DNA of 64,000 nt. Origin: Luteimonas sp. RC10 (lineage in GTDB: Bacteria > Pseudomonadota > Gammaproteobacteria > Xanthomonadales > Xanthomonadaceae). The stretch is taken from contig NZ_JACHYJ010000002.1 of the NCBI RefSeq assembly GCF_014192745.1, positions 248,001 through 312,000 of the forward strand, written 5' to 3'. The position numbers and the translations under genes were made by a program. Under the pieces are notes generated by a model. It saw only the letters and a list, made by a program, of their open reading frames with translations. It ran no database searches and was not told the DNA's origin. Of this stretch, positions 20,835-31,831 are shown in pieces; the first letter of the stretch is position 1; the number at the start of each line of letters is the position of its first letter.

Positions 20835-22043
20835 TCAGCCGCGGTTGACTTGAGCGAACAGCGTGCTGCTCATGCCGAACAATTTGATGAAGCCTTCCGC
20901 CTCCTCCACGCCCCAGTCGGCCGACTGTGCATAGGTCGCGCCCTTGGCGTTGAGGATGTGCGGCGAGGCCACCGCCACCGCGTCGACGCGGCCACCGCGG
21001 GTCTCGAGCACGACCTCGCCGGTCACGTTGGCCTGCGACGAGGCCAGGAACGCCTCGATGTCGGTCTTGAGCGGATCGTGGAAGAAGCCTTCGTAGACCA
21101 GCTCGGTCCACTTGCGCGCGACCTCGGGCTTGAAGCGGTTCTGCTGCTTGGTCAGCACGGTGTCCTCGAGCGCGCGGTGCGCGGCAAGCAGCGAGATCAG
21201 ACCCGGGGCCTCATAGACGATGCGGCCCTTGAGCCCGATCACGGTGTCGCCGGTGTAGACGCCGCGGCCCACACCGTAGGGCGCGAACAGCGCATTGAGC
21301 TTGGCCAGGATCTGCGCGCCCGGCAGCGTTTCGCCGTCGAGGGCAACCGCCGTGCCCTGCTCGAAACGCAGCGTGACCTGCAGCGGCGCTTCGGGCCACT
21401 GCGCACGCGGCGCGCACCAGCCGCGCGCGCCCTCGCCCGGCGCCTCCCAGCGGTCGATCTCGCCACCGGACATGGTCACGCCCAGCAGGTTCTCGTTGAT
21501 CGTGTAGGCCTGCTGCTTGGCGCGCACGCCAAACCCCCGTTCTTCCAGATACGCCTGTTCGTAGGCGCGGGTCTGGGTGTGTTCCTTCTGGATCTCGCGG
21601 ATCGGCGCCACGATGCGGTAATCGCCCTGCGCCTTGACCGCCAGGTCGAAGCGCACCTGGTCGTTGCCCATGCCGGTGCAGCCGTGCGCGATCGCATTCG
21701 TGCCCAGTTCGGCGGCGCGCGCGAGCGCGGCATCGACGATCAGGTACCGGTCCGACACCAGCAGCGGATACTGGCCCTGGTAGGCCTCGCCGGCCCAGAC
21801 GAAGGGCTTGACGAAGCCGTCCCAGATCGCCGGACCGCCGTCGATGGTGACGTGGCTGGCGACGCCCAGTTCGGCCGCACGCTGCTCGATGAACGCGCGC
21901 TCCTCGGCATCCACGCCGCCGGTGTCGGCGAATACGGTGTGCACGGTCCAGCCCTGCTCCTTGAGGTAGGGCACGCAGAAGCTGGTGTCGAGGCCGCCGG
22001 AGAAGGCGAGGACGATGTCGCGGGAGGTATGGGCGCTGGTCAT
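20835..22043 (-). CDS. argG: argininosuccinate synthase
   Basis: A 402-residue ATP-dependent ligase joining citrulline and aspartate. The PP-loop signature [14 protein letters not shown] is at residue 9, followed by [14 protein letters not shown] near residue 117, [14 protein letters not shown], and [21 protein letters not shown]. The start is ATG at 22043 and the stop lies 117 bases before argE. It is immediately downstream of argF on the minus strand (52-base gap) and is expected to share its transcript. Confidence 0.97.
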   Translation of the reverse strand: MTSAHTSRDIVLAFSGGLDTSFCVPYLKEQGWTVHTVFADTGGVDAEERAFIEQRAAELGVASHVTIDGGPAIWDGFVKPFVWAGEAYQGQYPLLVSDRYLIVDAALARAAELGTNAIAHGCTGMGNDQVRFDLAVKAQGDYRIVAPIREIQKEHTQTRAYEQAYLEERGFGVRAKQQAYTINENLLGVTMSGGEIDRWEAPGEGARGWCAPRAQWPEAPLQVTLRFEQGTAVALDGETLPGAQILAKLNALFAPYGVGRGVYTGDTVIGLKGRIVYEAPGLISLLAAHRALEDTVLTKQQNRFKPEVARKWTELVYEGFFHDPLKTDIEAFLASSQANVTGEVVLETRGGRVDAVAVASPHILNAKGATYAQSADWGVEEAEGFIKLFGMSSTLFAQVNRG

Positions 22044-22095
22044 GGGGCGTGGTCCGTGAGAGGCGTAGAAAGGAGATTCGGTGTCGAGCAGCGGG

Positions 22096-23106
22096 TCAGC
22101 GCATCAGGGTCGCCATGACCGCCTTCTGCACATGCAGGCGGTTCTCGGCTTCGTCGATGGCGATGCACTGCGGCGAATCCATCACCGCGTCGGTCGCCTT
22201 GACGTTGCGCCGCAGCGGCAGACAGTGCGAGAACACGCCGTTGTTGGTCAGCGCCATCTTCGCCTCGTCGACGATGAAGTGCTGGTACTGGTCGCGGATC
22301 GGCTTCTCCGGGCCCCAGTTGCCGAAGAACGGCAGCGCACCCCAGCTCTTGGCATAGACCACGTCGGCGCCGGCGTAGGCGCTGTCGATGTCGTGGCTGA
22401 CGGCCAGCGAGCCGCCGCTCTCGGCGACGTTCTGCTTCGCCCAGTCCATGTAGCGTTCGTCGAGGATGTAATCCGGCGTCGGGCACAGCAGGGTCACATC
22501 CATCCCCAAGCGCGTGGCGATGGTCAGCGCGGAGTTCGCGACCGCGGTGTTGAGCGGCTTGGGGTGATAGGTCCAGGTCAGCACGTACTTCTTGCCGCGC
22601 AGGTCGGAGGTGCCGAAGTGCTCCTGCAAGGCCAGCGCATGCGCCAGTTCCTGGCAGGGATGGGTGATGGTCTCCATGTTGATGACCGGCACCGGCGAGT
22701 ACTTGGCGAACGACTTGAGCACGATGTCCTGGCGGTCGTACTGCCAGTCCACGAACTTCGGGAACGCGCGCACGCCGATCATGTCGACGTAGCGGCCCAG
22801 CACCCGCGCGACTTCGGCGATGTGCTCCTCGGTGTCGCCGTCCATCACCGTGCCCAGATCGAACTCGATCGGCCAGGCGTCCTTGCCGGGCTGCAGCACG
22901 ATGGCATGGCCGCCGAGCTGGAACGCGCCGAGCTCGAAACTGGTGCGCGTGCGCATCGACGGATTGAAGAACACCAGCGCGATCGACTTGCCTTTGAGCG
23001 CATCGCCGAGCTTCTCGCGCTTGAAGCGCGCGGCATCGGCCAGCACGGCGTCCAGGTCGGCGCGGCTCCAGTCCTGGGTGTTGAGGAAATGGCGGATGGC
23101 GGTCAT
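22096..23106 (-). CDS. argF: N-acetylornithine carbamoyltransferase
   Basis: A 336-residue transcarbamylase. The carbamoyl-phosphate loop reads [15 protein letters not shown] near residue 47, with [10 protein letters not shown] in the middle and [13 protein letters not shown] near the end. The SMRTRT loop, a Trp at residue 78 and Glu at residue 93 in DGDTEEH match the arrangement described for the Xanthomonas campestris acetylornithine enzyme (Trp77/Glu92 there, offset by one). The Lys in NVKATD corresponds to the modified lysine of that enzyme. This predicts the route acetylornithine to acetylcitrulline to citrulline. The start MTAIRHFLN at 23106 lies about 55 bases downstream of a terminator hairpin. 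Confidence 0.93.
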   Translation of the reverse strand: MTAIRHFLNTQDWSRADLDAVLADAARFKREKLGDALKGKSIALVFFNPSMRTRTSFELGAFQLGGHAIVLQPGKDAWPIEFDLGTVMDGDTEEHIAEVARVLGRYVDMIGVRAFPKFVDWQYDRQDIVLKSFAKYSPVPVINMETITHPCQELAHALALQEHFGTSDLRGKKYVLTWTYHPKPLNTAVANSALTIATRLGMDVTLLCPTPDYILDERYMDWAKQNVAESGGSLAVSHDIDSAYAGADVVYAKSWGALPFFGNWGPEKPIRDQYQHFIVDEAKMALTNNGVFSHCLPLRRNVKATDAVMDSPQCIAIDEAENRLHVQKAVMATLMR

Positions 23107-23159
23107 CGGCAATGGGCTCGAGGGAGGCGGGAAGGAAGGAAATGGCCGGTGCGGAAACG

Positions 23160-23184
23160 AAAAAACCCGGCATGGGCCGGGTTT
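23160..23184 (-). terminator. intrinsic terminator hairpin just upstream of argF
   Basis: Read on the minus strand the sequence is AAACCCGGC, a four-base loop CCAT, then GCCGGGTTT followed by three more T, giving a nine-base perfect stem and a run of six T. It lies about 55 bases before the argF start codon and about 200 bases after the stop of the upstream gene. It may end the upstream transcript, or it may be the terminator of an attenuator controlling argF. Confidence 0.75.
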
Positions 23185-23325
23185 GGTCGGAGTCTGCGCC
23201 AACGCGCAGGCAGGTTCCGTCTAGCCCGGGAGGATGTGGGCTTGCGGTCGACGCGCGCGCGAGGTCATGCCCGACGCCATACGGGCGGAGGTCAGGATGT
23301 CAGCGTCGGCGCGGCATGCGGTCAT
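23185..23325 (-). promoter_or_regulatory. candidate arginine attenuator leader with short leader ORF
   Basis: A minus-strand ORF of 34 codons runs from ATG at 23325 to TAG at 23221, with AGGA about nine bases before the start. Internal in-frame ATGs lie at 23280 and 23268. The last 15 codons begin MTSRARRPQ, so three arginine codons fall within four positions (CGC GCG CGT CGA). After the stop there is a small hairpin (CTGCGC/GCGCAG, 23194-23209) and then the terminator at 23160-23184 before argF. Peptide, pause-like hairpin and terminator in this order are the layout of ribosome-mediated attenuation. Arginine codons are common at this GC content, so this is an inference. Confidence 0.45.
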
Positions 23326-23380
23326 GGGCGCGCATCCTCGCACGCGCTGCGCTGCGCTGCAACAGGCGCCGGCTGCCGGC

Positions 23381-23890
23381 TCAACGCGGTTCGACGATCG
23401 GGGTCACCGAGACCCGTACGCGCAGCCGGTTGCCGGGATCGTAGGGCAGCCGGGAGCGGTACTTGACGCCCTTGTACACATAGTCGACGTCATAGGCGAT
23501 CGGCCTGCGGAACTCGCGTTCGACCGGCACCATGCGGCAGTCGCCGCCGGCCGAGCGGTCGACTTCCTCGACCTTTTCATCGTCCGAACGCAGCACGTCC
23601 TTGACCGCCCCCACCACCCGCGCGAAGCCGCGGCGTTGCGAGTCGGCCGTCACCGGCGTGGTCGCCTCGCAGCGCTCGACCATGCTGGTGGCGCGCAACG
23701 TCTGGTACACCGGCTCGGCGCGCAGCACCTGGGCGTACTCGATACGCGCGTTCTCGATCTGCTGTTGCGCCGTCGGCGCCGATGCGGCCGGCGATTGTGC
23801 GAGCGCTGCCCCTGGCGCGGCAACGGCCAGCAGGGCCAGGACGGGCACCGGCATGGACGAGCGGCGGATTCGACGGGCGAGCGTGGGCAC
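23381..23890 (-). CDS. conserved-looking secreted/periplasmic hypothetical protein
   Basis: About 169 residues from a GTG start at 23890, which provides a basic n-region (LARRIRRSS) before a hydrophobic core and an ALAQ cleavage-like site; starting at the ATG at 23854 would lose the charges. The mature part has a helical segment (QQQIENARIEYAQVLRAEPV), a conserved-looking region with two cysteines, and a closing domain PVEREFRRPIAYDVDYVYKG and YRSRLPYDPGNRLRVRVSVTP. No function was recognised. It is encoded upstream of argF and divergent from cysS. Confidence 0.75.
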   Translation of the reverse strand: MPTLARRIRRSSMPVPVLALLAVAAPGAALAQSPAASAPTAQQQIENARIEYAQVLRAEPVYQTLRATSMVERCEATTPVTADSQRRGFARVVGAVKDVLRSDDEKVEEVDRSAGGDCRMVPVEREFRRPIAYDVDYVYKGVKYRSRLPYDPGNRLRVRVSVTPIVEPR

Positions 23891-24036
23891 CGAACCAGTG
23901 TAGGCGCCCCCCGGCGACCGGGGCTGAATCCTCGCTGTCGTGACCCGGCCGGCTTGGCGACATGCCAAGGCCGTGTGCGACCTGTCGCCGGCAGCGCCCC
24001 GCCGCTAGAATCGAGCGGTTATCCGGCGAGCACGCA

Positions 24037-25404
<1,368 letters not shown>

Positions 25405-26017
25405 CGAAAGCGTGCCGTCCCGCCTGCGGGAGAACGCCATATCGCGCACCTCCCCCGCACGCGGGGGAAGGCTTTGTCGTTCACCTCCCCCGCCGGCGGG
25501 GGAGGTCGGTGCCACAGGCGCCGGGTGGGGGCTGCTCCTGCGCGCGATGCGGGTGTCCGCTGCACTGCGGCCCCCACCCAACCCTCCCCCGCACGCGGGG
25601 AGGGCTTCGATCGCGCCGCCTCGCCGCACGCGGGAGGCCGCAATCGCACCGCCTCCCCGCACGCGGGAGGGCTTTAATCGCGCCGCTTCTCCGCACGCCG
25701 GAGGGCTTTGATCGCGCGCATCTCCGCACGCGAGGGAAGGCTTTCTCGTTCACCTCCCCCGCCGGCGGGGGAGGTCGGCGCCACAGGCGCCGGGTGGGGG
25801 CTGCTCCTGCGCGCGATGCGGGTGGCTGTTTCACTGCGGCCCCCACCCAGCCCTCCCCCGCACGCGGGGGAGGGCTTTGATCGCTCGCCTCACCGCACGG
25901 GGGGAGGCCGTAATCGCGCCGCCTCGCCGCACGCGGGAGGGCCTGGATCGTGCGCCGTCCCCGCCTACGGAGCGAACTTTGATCGCGCGCGCGAAAGGCT
26001 CCCGACTGCCACCAACG
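25405..26017. repeat. GC-rich palindromic repeat region after cysS
   Basis: About 600 bases with no credible gene. Roughly eleven degenerate units carry a palindrome of the type CTCCCCCGC-N3/4-GCGGGGGAG, often followed by GGCTTTGATCGCG. Two segments of about 150 bases (25471-25620 and 25738-25889) are near-identical direct copies. Open frames in this segment are Pro/Arg/Gly-rich translations of the repeats and are not genes. Related palindromes recur at 33.4 kb and 45.8-46.2 kb in the window. Confidence 0.85.
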
Positions 26018-26043
26018 ACAAGGCCCGCTTGCGCGGGCCTTGT
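26018..26043. terminator. hairpin between cysS and fabF, probable fabF terminator
   Basis: A perfect 11-base inverted repeat: ACAAGGCCCGC at 26018-26028, a four-base loop, then GCGGGCCTTGT at 26033-26043. It lies 23 bases beyond the fabF stop and could act in both directions, since each arm ends in TTGT on its own strand. No long T-run follows. Confidence 0.65.
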
Positions 26044-26065
26044 CGTCGTCTGGATACCGGAGGCG

Positions 26066-27304
26066 TCAGACCTTGCGGAACACCAGCGAGCCGTTGGTGC
26101 CGCCGAAGCCGAACGAGTTCGACATCGCGTACTCGACCTGCACCTGCCGCGCGGTGTGCGGGACGTAGTCGAGGTCGCAGCCCTCGCCCGGATGGTCGAG
26201 GTTGATGGTCGGCGGAATGATGCCGGCGTGCAGCGCCATCGCCGAGAACACCGCTTCCACGCCGCCGGCTGCGCCGAGCAGATGGCCGGTCATCGACTTG
26301 GTCGAGCTGACCATCACCTTGCCGGCCTGATCGCCAAGCACGCTCTTGATGCCCATCGTCTCGGCCAGGTCGCCGGCCGGCGTCGAGGTGCCGTGCGCGT
26401 TGATGTAGCCGATCTGCGAGGCGTCGATACCGGCGTCGGCGATCGCCGCGCGCATGCAGCGTGCGCCGCCCTCGCCGTTCTCGCTGGGCGCGGTCATGTG
26501 GTAGGCGTCGCCGCTCATGCCGAAACCGGCGACCTCGGCGTAGATGCGTGCGCCGCGCGCCTTGGCGCGTTCGTACTCTTCGAGCACCAGGATGCCCGCG
26601 CCATCGCCCATGACGAAGCCGTCGCGGTCGCGATCCCACGGCCGCGAGGCCGCGGTCGGGTCGTCGTTGCGTGTGGACAGCGCCTTCATCGAGCAGAAGC
26701 CGCCGACCGAGGTGGGCGTGGTCGCGAACTCGGCGCCACCGGCGATCATCACGTCGGCATCGCCGTACTGGATCATGCGCATCGCCAGGCCGATGTTGTG
26801 GGTGGCCGTCGTGCACGCGGTGACCGCGGCGATGTTCGGCCCCTTGGCCCCGGTCATGATCGAGACCTGGCCGGAAATCATGTTGATGATCGTGCTGGGC
26901 ACGTAGAACGGCGAGATCTTGCGCGGACCGCCCTCGTGGTACTTGATTGCGGTTTCTTCGATGCCCTTCAGGCCACCGATGCCCGCGCCGATCGCCACAC
27001 CGATGCGCTCGGCGTCCGCCTCGCGGATCTCAAGCCCGGCGTCGGCGATCGCCATCAGGCCGCCGGCCACGCCGTAGTGCACGAAGGGGTCCATTTTCTT
27101 GATGTCTTTGGGCCCGATCCACTGTCCGGCATCGAAGCCCTTGACCTCGCCAGCGATACGCGTGGCGAAGTTGGAGGCGTCGAAATGCGTGATCGGGCCG
27201 ATGCCCGAACGCCCGTTGACGATGCCGTCCCAACTCGAGGCCAGGTCGTTGCCCAGCGGCGAGAGAATGCCGATGCCCGTGATGACGACGCGGCGCTTGG
27301 CCAT
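26066..27304 (-). CDS. fabF: beta-ketoacyl-ACP synthase II
   Basis: A 412-residue condensing enzyme that extends acyl-ACP with malonyl-ACP. The Cys-His-His triad is visible: cysteine in [14 protein letters not shown] near residue 162, then [12 protein letters not shown] near residue 302 and [16 protein letters not shown] near residue 340; the closing [15 protein letters not shown] is standard. The start at 27304 ([12 protein letters not shown]) has AGGAG seven bases upstream. It is the last gene of the fab block, 154 bases after acpP. Confidence 0.98.
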   Translation of the reverse strand: MAKRRVVITGIGILSPLGNDLASSWDGIVNGRSGIGPITHFDASNFATRIAGEVKGFDAGQWIGPKDIKKMDPFVHYGVAGGLMAIADAGLEIREADAERIGVAIGAGIGGLKGIEETAIKYHEGGPRKISPFYVPSTIINMISGQVSIMTGAKGPNIAAVTACTTATHNIGLAMRMIQYGDADVMIAGGAEFATTPTSVGGFCSMKALSTRNDDPTAASRPWDRDRDGFVMGDGAGILVLEEYERAKARGARIYAEVAGFGMSGDAYHMTAPSENGEGGARCMRAAIADAGIDASQIGYINAHGTSTPAGDLAETMGIKSVLGDQAGKVMVSSTKSMTGHLLGAAGGVEAVFSAMALHAGIIPPTINLDHPGEGCDLDYVPHTARQVQVEYAMSNSFGFGGTNGSLVFRKV

Positions 27305-27458
27305 GGTGAACTCCTGACGTGGATGCGGCGCAGATCGCGGCCGCCGATACGCACGAGGCCGCAGTGCGGCCTCGTGACAGATTCGGATCGGGCAGCCGAC
27401 CGGCGGACCGGTCGGCACCTGCGCGCACCGCAAAGCGGCGCGACGCAGGACGCGGGCA

Positions 27459-27698
27459 TCAGCCCTTGGCGTGTGCCTTGATGTAGTCGATCGCCTGCTG
27501 CACCGAGGTGATCTTCTCGGCTTCTTCGTCCGGGATCTCGCACTCGAACTCTTCTTCCAGCGCCATCACCAGCTCGACGGTATCCAGCGAGTCGGCGCCC
27601 AGGTCGTCGACGAACGAGGCGTTGTTGCTGACCTCGTCTTCCTTGACGCCCAGCTGCTCGATCACGATTTTCTTGACGCGCTCTTCGATGTTGCTCAT
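27459..27698 (-). CDS. acpP: acyl carrier protein
   Basis: A 79-residue acidic helical carrier. The phosphopantetheine attachment serine is residue 37 in [12 protein letters not shown], and the sequence from [12 protein letters not shown] to the end is typical of bacterial AcpP. It carries growing acyl chains between the enzymes encoded around it. It is located between fabG and fabF as in E. coli. Confidence 0.98.
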   Translation of the reverse strand: MSNIEERVKKIVIEQLGVKEDEVSNNASFVDDLGADSLDTVELVMALEEEFECEIPDEEAEKITSVQQAIDYIKAHAKG

Positions 27699-27829
27699 AG
27701 GTCTTCTGCTCCGGGGAGGCGATTTGCGGTGGATAGTGTAAGGGAAAGCCGGGCAGCGGGCGCACCACCATCGAAGCCCTTGCCATTCAACGACTTGCCC
27801 TCGAAATTGGGAGGACGGTGACGGCCGTC

Positions 27830-28573
27830 TCAGGGCATGTACATGCCGCCGTTGACGTGCAGGGTTTCACCGGTGATGTAGGCGGCGGCCGGACTGGCCA
27901 GGAACGCCACCGCCTGCGCGATGTCGTTCGGCTCGCCCAGGCGGCCGAGCGCGATCTGCTCGGTCAGCGCGGCCTTGGAGGCCTCGGGCAGGTCGCGGGT
28001 CATGTCGGTGGCGATGAAGCCGGGCGCGACCACGTTGACCGTGACCCCGCGCGAGCCGATCTCCTTGGCCAGCGACTTGCTGAAGGCGATGATCCCGGCC
28101 TTGGCCGCGGCGTAGTTGGCCTGGCCGGCGTTGCCGGTCACACCGATCACCGAGGCGATGTTGACGATGCGGCCGCGGCGCGCCTTCATCATGCCGCGCA
28201 TCACTGCCTTGGAGCTGCGGTAGACGCTGGTCAGGTTGGTGTCGAGGATGGCCTGCCAGTCCTCGTCCTTCATGCGCATCAGCAGATTGTCGCGGGTGAT
28301 GCCGGCGTTGTTGACGAGAATCGAGATCGCACCGAACTCGGCGGCAATCGACTCGACCAGCGCCTCGATCGCGCCGGCCTGCGCCACATCCAGCACGCGG
28401 CCATGGCCACCATGCGCGGCCAGGCGTTCGCCGATCTTCGCAGCGCCGGCCTCGCTGGTCGCGGTGCCGATCACGGTCGCGCCCTGCGCGGCCAGGGTGT
28501 CGGCAATCGCGGCGCCGATGCCGCGGCTGGCGCCGGTGACGAGGGCGATCTCGCCCGAAAGCGGTGTGCTCAT
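27830..28573 (-). CDS. fabG: 3-oxoacyl-ACP reductase
   Basis: A 247-residue short-chain dehydrogenase using NADPH. The cofactor motif [13 protein letters not shown] is near residue 13, [15 protein letters not shown] near residue 85, the catalytic serine is in NIASVIG, and the catalytic Tyr-Lys pair is in NYAAAKAGI. The closing [16 protein letters not shown] is typical. The ATG at 28573 has GGAG six bases upstream; a TTG four codons earlier is possible but would remove that spacing. The gene lies 131 bases before acpP. Confidence 0.97.
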   Translation of the reverse strand: MSTPLSGEIALVTGASRGIGAAIADTLAAQGATVIGTATSEAGAAKIGERLAAHGGHGRVLDVAQAGAIEALVESIAAEFGAISILVNNAGITRDNLLMRMKDEDWQAILDTNLTSVYRSSKAVMRGMMKARRGRIVNIASVIGVTGNAGQANYAAAKAGIIAFSKSLAKEIGSRGVTVNVVAPGFIATDMTRDLPEASKAALTEQIALGRLGEPNDIAQAVAFLASPAAAYITGETLHVNGGMYMP

Positions 28574-28710
28574 GGAATGCTCCAAAAAAAGACGTCGGGT
28601 GCGACGGATCTACAGCGGGGTCACGGATCGATCGAGATCACGGCGCACGGTGCAATGCCCGTCCGCCCTGCCCGCGATCCGCGCCAGCCGGCCGATCCGT
28701 CGCCCGGGGA

Positions 28711-29658
28711 TCAGGCGGCCCAATCGGCCAGGGCGGCGTCGAAATCGGCCGGCAGGCCCAGCGCCCGCGCCTCGATCGACTTGTCGATGCGCTTGACCAG
28801 GCCCGCCAGCACCTTGCCCGGCCCGCACTCGGCGATACGGGTGGTGCCGCGCGCGGCCAGGGCCTCGACGCAACGCGTCCACTGCACCGGCAAGTAGAGC
28901 TGGCGCACCAGCGCATCGCGGATCGCTCCGACCTCGTCGTGCACGGCCGCATCGACGTTCTGCACCACCGGCAGCGCAGGCGCTTGCCAGGTAATCTCAC
29001 CCATCGCGTCGGCCAGCCGGTCGGCGGCCTCGCGCATCAGTGGGGTATGCGAGGGCACGCTGACCGCGAGCTTCACCACCTTGCGCACGCCACGCTCGCC
29101 CAGCAGCGCGATCGCCCGGTCGACGGCGTCGGCATGCCCGCCGATCACGACTTGGCCGGGGGAATTGAAGTTGGCCGGTACCACCACCGAGGTGTCGGCC
29201 GACACGTCGCGGCACAGGGCCTCGACCATCGCATCCTCGGCGCCGATGACCGCGGCCATCGCCCCGGTCCCGGCGGGCGCGGCGTCCTGCATCAGCTGCC
29301 CGCGCAGGCGCACCAGGCGGGCACCGTCGGCCAGCGACAGCGCACCGGCCGCGACCAGCGCGGTGTATTCGCCCAGGCTGTGGCCGGCGAGCACCGCCGG
29401 GCGGGCACCGCCGCGCTGCTGCCACGCGCGCCACACCGCGACCCCAGCGGCCAACAGCGCCGGCTGGGTGAACTCGGTGCGGCCCAACTCAGCTTCCGGC
29501 CCCTGCTGGGCCAGCGCCCACAGGTCCACGCCGGCACCGTCGGAAGCTTCCGCGAACGTGTCGATCACGATCGGGTGCTGCGCGGCCAGTTCGCCGAGCA
29601 TGCCCAGCGACTGCGAGCCCTGCCCGGGAAACACGAATGCGAGTTGCGATGCGGTCAC
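28711..29658 (-). CDS. fabD: malonyl-CoA:ACP transacylase
   Basis: A 315-residue transferase loading malonyl onto ACP. FVFPGQGSQSLGM is at the N-terminus, the nucleophile serine is in LAGHSLGEYTALVAAG near residue 92, the catalytic histidine in VSVPSHTPLM near residue 200, and QLYLPVQWTRCVEAL and ECGPGKVLAGL follow. The start is GTG at 29658 preceded by a GGAAG-like site; no ATG is available nearby. It is co-directional with the kinase-like gene upstream and fabG downstream. Confidence 0.97.
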   Translation of the reverse strand: MTASQLAFVFPGQGSQSLGMLGELAAQHPIVIDTFAEASDGAGVDLWALAQQGPEAELGRTEFTQPALLAAGVAVWRAWQQRGGARPAVLAGHSLGEYTALVAAGALSLADGARLVRLRGQLMQDAAPAGTGAMAAVIGAEDAMVEALCRDVSADTSVVVPANFNSPGQVVIGGHADAVDRAIALLGERGVRKVVKLAVSVPSHTPLMREAADRLADAMGEITWQAPALPVVQNVDAAVHDEVGAIRDALVRQLYLPVQWTRCVEALAARGTTRIAECGPGKVLAGLVKRIDKSIEARALGLPADFDAALADWAA

Positions 29659-29797
29659 ACGATCTTCCAGCGGAAAAAACCGGGGCGATGATAAGGGCCC
29701 GGGTACGACATTGTCTGTACTCAGGCGTATGCAGGGCGACGACGCGTGCGCGCGGTCACGCCCTCGGCGCAGCAGCGCAGCGGCCAGTCACGCAGGT

Positions 29798-30592
29798 TCA
29801 GAACAACATCTGCAGCAGATCGATCTCACCGTCATCGATCCAGTCCCACAGCACGAAGGCCAGCACCAGCAGCGGCAGCAACGTCGCGGCATGCACCACC
29901 AGGATCGAATGGGCGATATGCCGCGCCGAGCGCCCCAGCCACTGCATGCGCCGCGCCAGCCCCTGCAGGCGCCCCACCTGCCCCGCATGCCACGCAACCT
30001 CGCCGGGCCCATCACGCAGCGCCGGCGCGAGCAGATCGGCCAGCGCGTCGGTGCGTCCGTCGTAGTATTTGGCGATGCCAAAGGCGAACAGCAGCCAGTC
30101 GCGCGCCTGCGCCTGCGGCAGCGACATGACCTCGAGCGGATCTTCCTCGAAGTCGATGAAGCCCACGCGGCCGGCGTCATCGATGGTGATGTTGCGCGGG
30201 ACCATCTGCCCGAAATAGGCGCCGCGTGCATGCGCATCGGAAATCGCAGCGATCACCTGCCGGGTCAGCGCATCGATCGTGGCCGCATCGCCATCGGCGG
30301 CGCGCAGGCGTGCGGCCAGCGTGGTGCCGATGTCGCTGAGCAGCAGGGTCGACTCGCCTTCTCCGAGCACCCGCGGCACACGGATCCCCAGGGCTTCGAG
30401 CTCGGCCAGGCGGCGCGCCTCGATGGCCTTGGCCTCCTCGCCGCCGGGATGCGGCGGCGGACGCAGCGCATCGATTTCCAGCTTGCGGACGACGGCGTCG
30501 AGCAGGCCGAGGGTCAGCTTACGGCTGTCTCCGGCCTCATAGGCCTTGAGCCAGGCCTCGCGCCCGGCGATGACGATCGATTGCACGCCCAT
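29798..30592 (-). CDS. kinase-fold membrane protein in the fab cluster, catalytic Asp apparently replaced
   Basis: A 264-residue protein with features of the Bud32/RIO/lipopolysaccharide-kinase-like fold. A glycine/lysine-type N-lobe contains LKAYEAGDSRKL, STLLLSDIGTTLAARL sits in the middle, and a catalytic-loop-like FGQMVPRNITI is followed by a metal-site-like GFIDFEEDP. In active relatives the loop reads HGDxxxxN; here the Asp position holds Gln, while the Asn and the later Asp are kept. One or two C-terminal helices (about residues 225-253) would anchor it in the membrane. AGGGAGG precedes the ATG at eight bases. It occupies the space between fabH and fabD. No substrate is known. Confidence 0.8.
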   Translation of the reverse strand: MGVQSIVIAGREAWLKAYEAGDSRKLTLGLLDAVVRKLEIDALRPPPHPGGEEAKAIEARRLAELEALGIRVPRVLGEGESTLLLSDIGTTLAARLRAADGDAATIDALTRQVIAAISDAHARGAYFGQMVPRNITIDDAGRVGFIDFEEDPLEVMSLPQAQARDWLLFAFGIAKYYDGRTDALADLLAPALRDGPGEVAWHAGQVGRLQGLARRMQWLGRSARHIAHSILVVHAATLLPLLVLAFVLWDWIDDGEIDLLQMLF

Positions 30593-30664
30593 GGCGGCAT
30601 CCTCCCTGCGATCGCAGCCGGTCCGCGCGGGCCGGACCGGTCACGCGCGCGCCACGATCGGCAT

Positions 30665-31648
30665 TCAGTAGCGCAGCAGCGCCGAACCCCAAGTGAATCC
30701 GCCGCCGAACGCTTCCAGCAGCAGCAACTGGCCGCGCTCGACGCGGCCCGAGCGCACCGCCTCGTCCAGCGCCAGCGGCACCGACCCCGACGAGGTGTTG
30801 CCGTGCCGGTCCACGGTCACGACCACCCGATCCATCGGCATGTCCAGCCGCTTGGCGGTGGCCTCGATGATGCGCAGGTTGGCCTGATGCGGGATCAGCC
30901 AGTCGATGTCGTGGCGATCCAGGCCGTTGGCGTGCAGCGTCTCGTCGACCACCGAGTCGAGCGCCTTGACCGCGTACTTGAACACCTCGCTGCCTGCCAT
31001 GCGGATGCGCACGCCGGCATTGGGCTCGTCGGGCTTGAAACCGGCGGACACGCCGACCGGGTTCCACAGCAGTTCCTTCTTCGCGCCATCGGCATGCAGA
31101 TGGGTGCTGAGGATGCCGGTCTCGCGATCGGCCTTGAGCACCACCGCGCCGGCCCCGTCGCCGAACAGCACGCAGGTCGTGCGTTCGGTCCAGTCGACCA
31201 TGCGGGTGAGCGTCTCGGCGCCGACCACGAGCACGGTCTTGGCATCGCCGGACTTGATGAACTTGTCGGCGACCGACATCGCGAACAGGAAGCCCGAGCA
31301 GGCCGCGTTGACGTCGAACGCGCCGCAACCGCCCGCGCCCAGCCGCGCCTGCAGCAGGCAGGCGGTGGACGGGAAGATGATGTCGGGCGTGGTGGTGCCG
31401 ACGATGATCAGGTCGAGCTCGCCGGCCGAGACACCGGCCGCCTCCATCGCGCGCGTGGCGGCGTGGAAGGCCAGATCGCTGGTGGTCTCGCCTTCGGCCG
31501 CGATGTGACGCTCGCGAATGCCGGTGCGGGATGCGATCCACTCATCGCTGGTGTCAACGATCTTCGACAGATCGTCGTTGGTCAGCACCTTCTCGGGCAG
31601 ATAACTGCCGGTGCCTGCGATGCGGGAATAGATGCGTTCGCTGCTCAT
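30665..31648 (-). CDS. fabH: beta-ketoacyl-ACP synthase III
   Basis: A 327-residue initiating condensing enzyme joining acyl-CoA and malonyl-ACP. The Cys-His-Asn triad is visible as [11 protein letters not shown] near residue 113, IPHQANLRI near residue 252, and [11 protein letters not shown] near residue 283. The N-terminal [16 protein letters not shown] and the closing [14 protein letters not shown] are typical. ATG at 31648. In E. coli plsX would lie between this gene and rpmF; here only 183 non-coding bases separate them. Confidence 0.98.
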   Translation of the reverse strand: MSSERIYSRIAGTGSYLPEKVLTNDDLSKIVDTSDEWIASRTGIRERHIAAEGETTSDLAFHAATRAMEAAGVSAGELDLIIVGTTTPDIIFPSTACLLQARLGAGGCGAFDVNAACSGFLFAMSVADKFIKSGDAKTVLVVGAETLTRMVDWTERTTCVLFGDGAGAVVLKADRETGILSTHLHADGAKKELLWNPVGVSAGFKPDEPNAGVRIRMAGSEVFKYAVKALDSVVDETLHANGLDRHDIDWLIPHQANLRIIEATAKRLDMPMDRVVVTVDRHGNTSSGSVPLALDEAVRSGRVERGQLLLLEAFGGGFTWGSALLRY

Positions 31649-31831
31649 CGTGCGGACTGCCCTCGCCTCATGAACGTCTTGGGAAGGACGGCGGCGACCG
31701 GAGCGTCCGCGAACTCGCGAAAGCGACCGGCGCTATGCCGCAACGCGGCGCGTCGCCTGGAAAGCGTGATACCAAAAAGCGCGATACACGCCGAAGGGTC
31801 CGCCGTGATGCGACGGACCCGGGGGAAGACT

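Noticed and set aside
25412..26205. Several open frames in the repeat region after cysS
   Set aside because: They translate the palindromic repeats (Pro/Arg/Gly-rich) and begin without ribosome sites.
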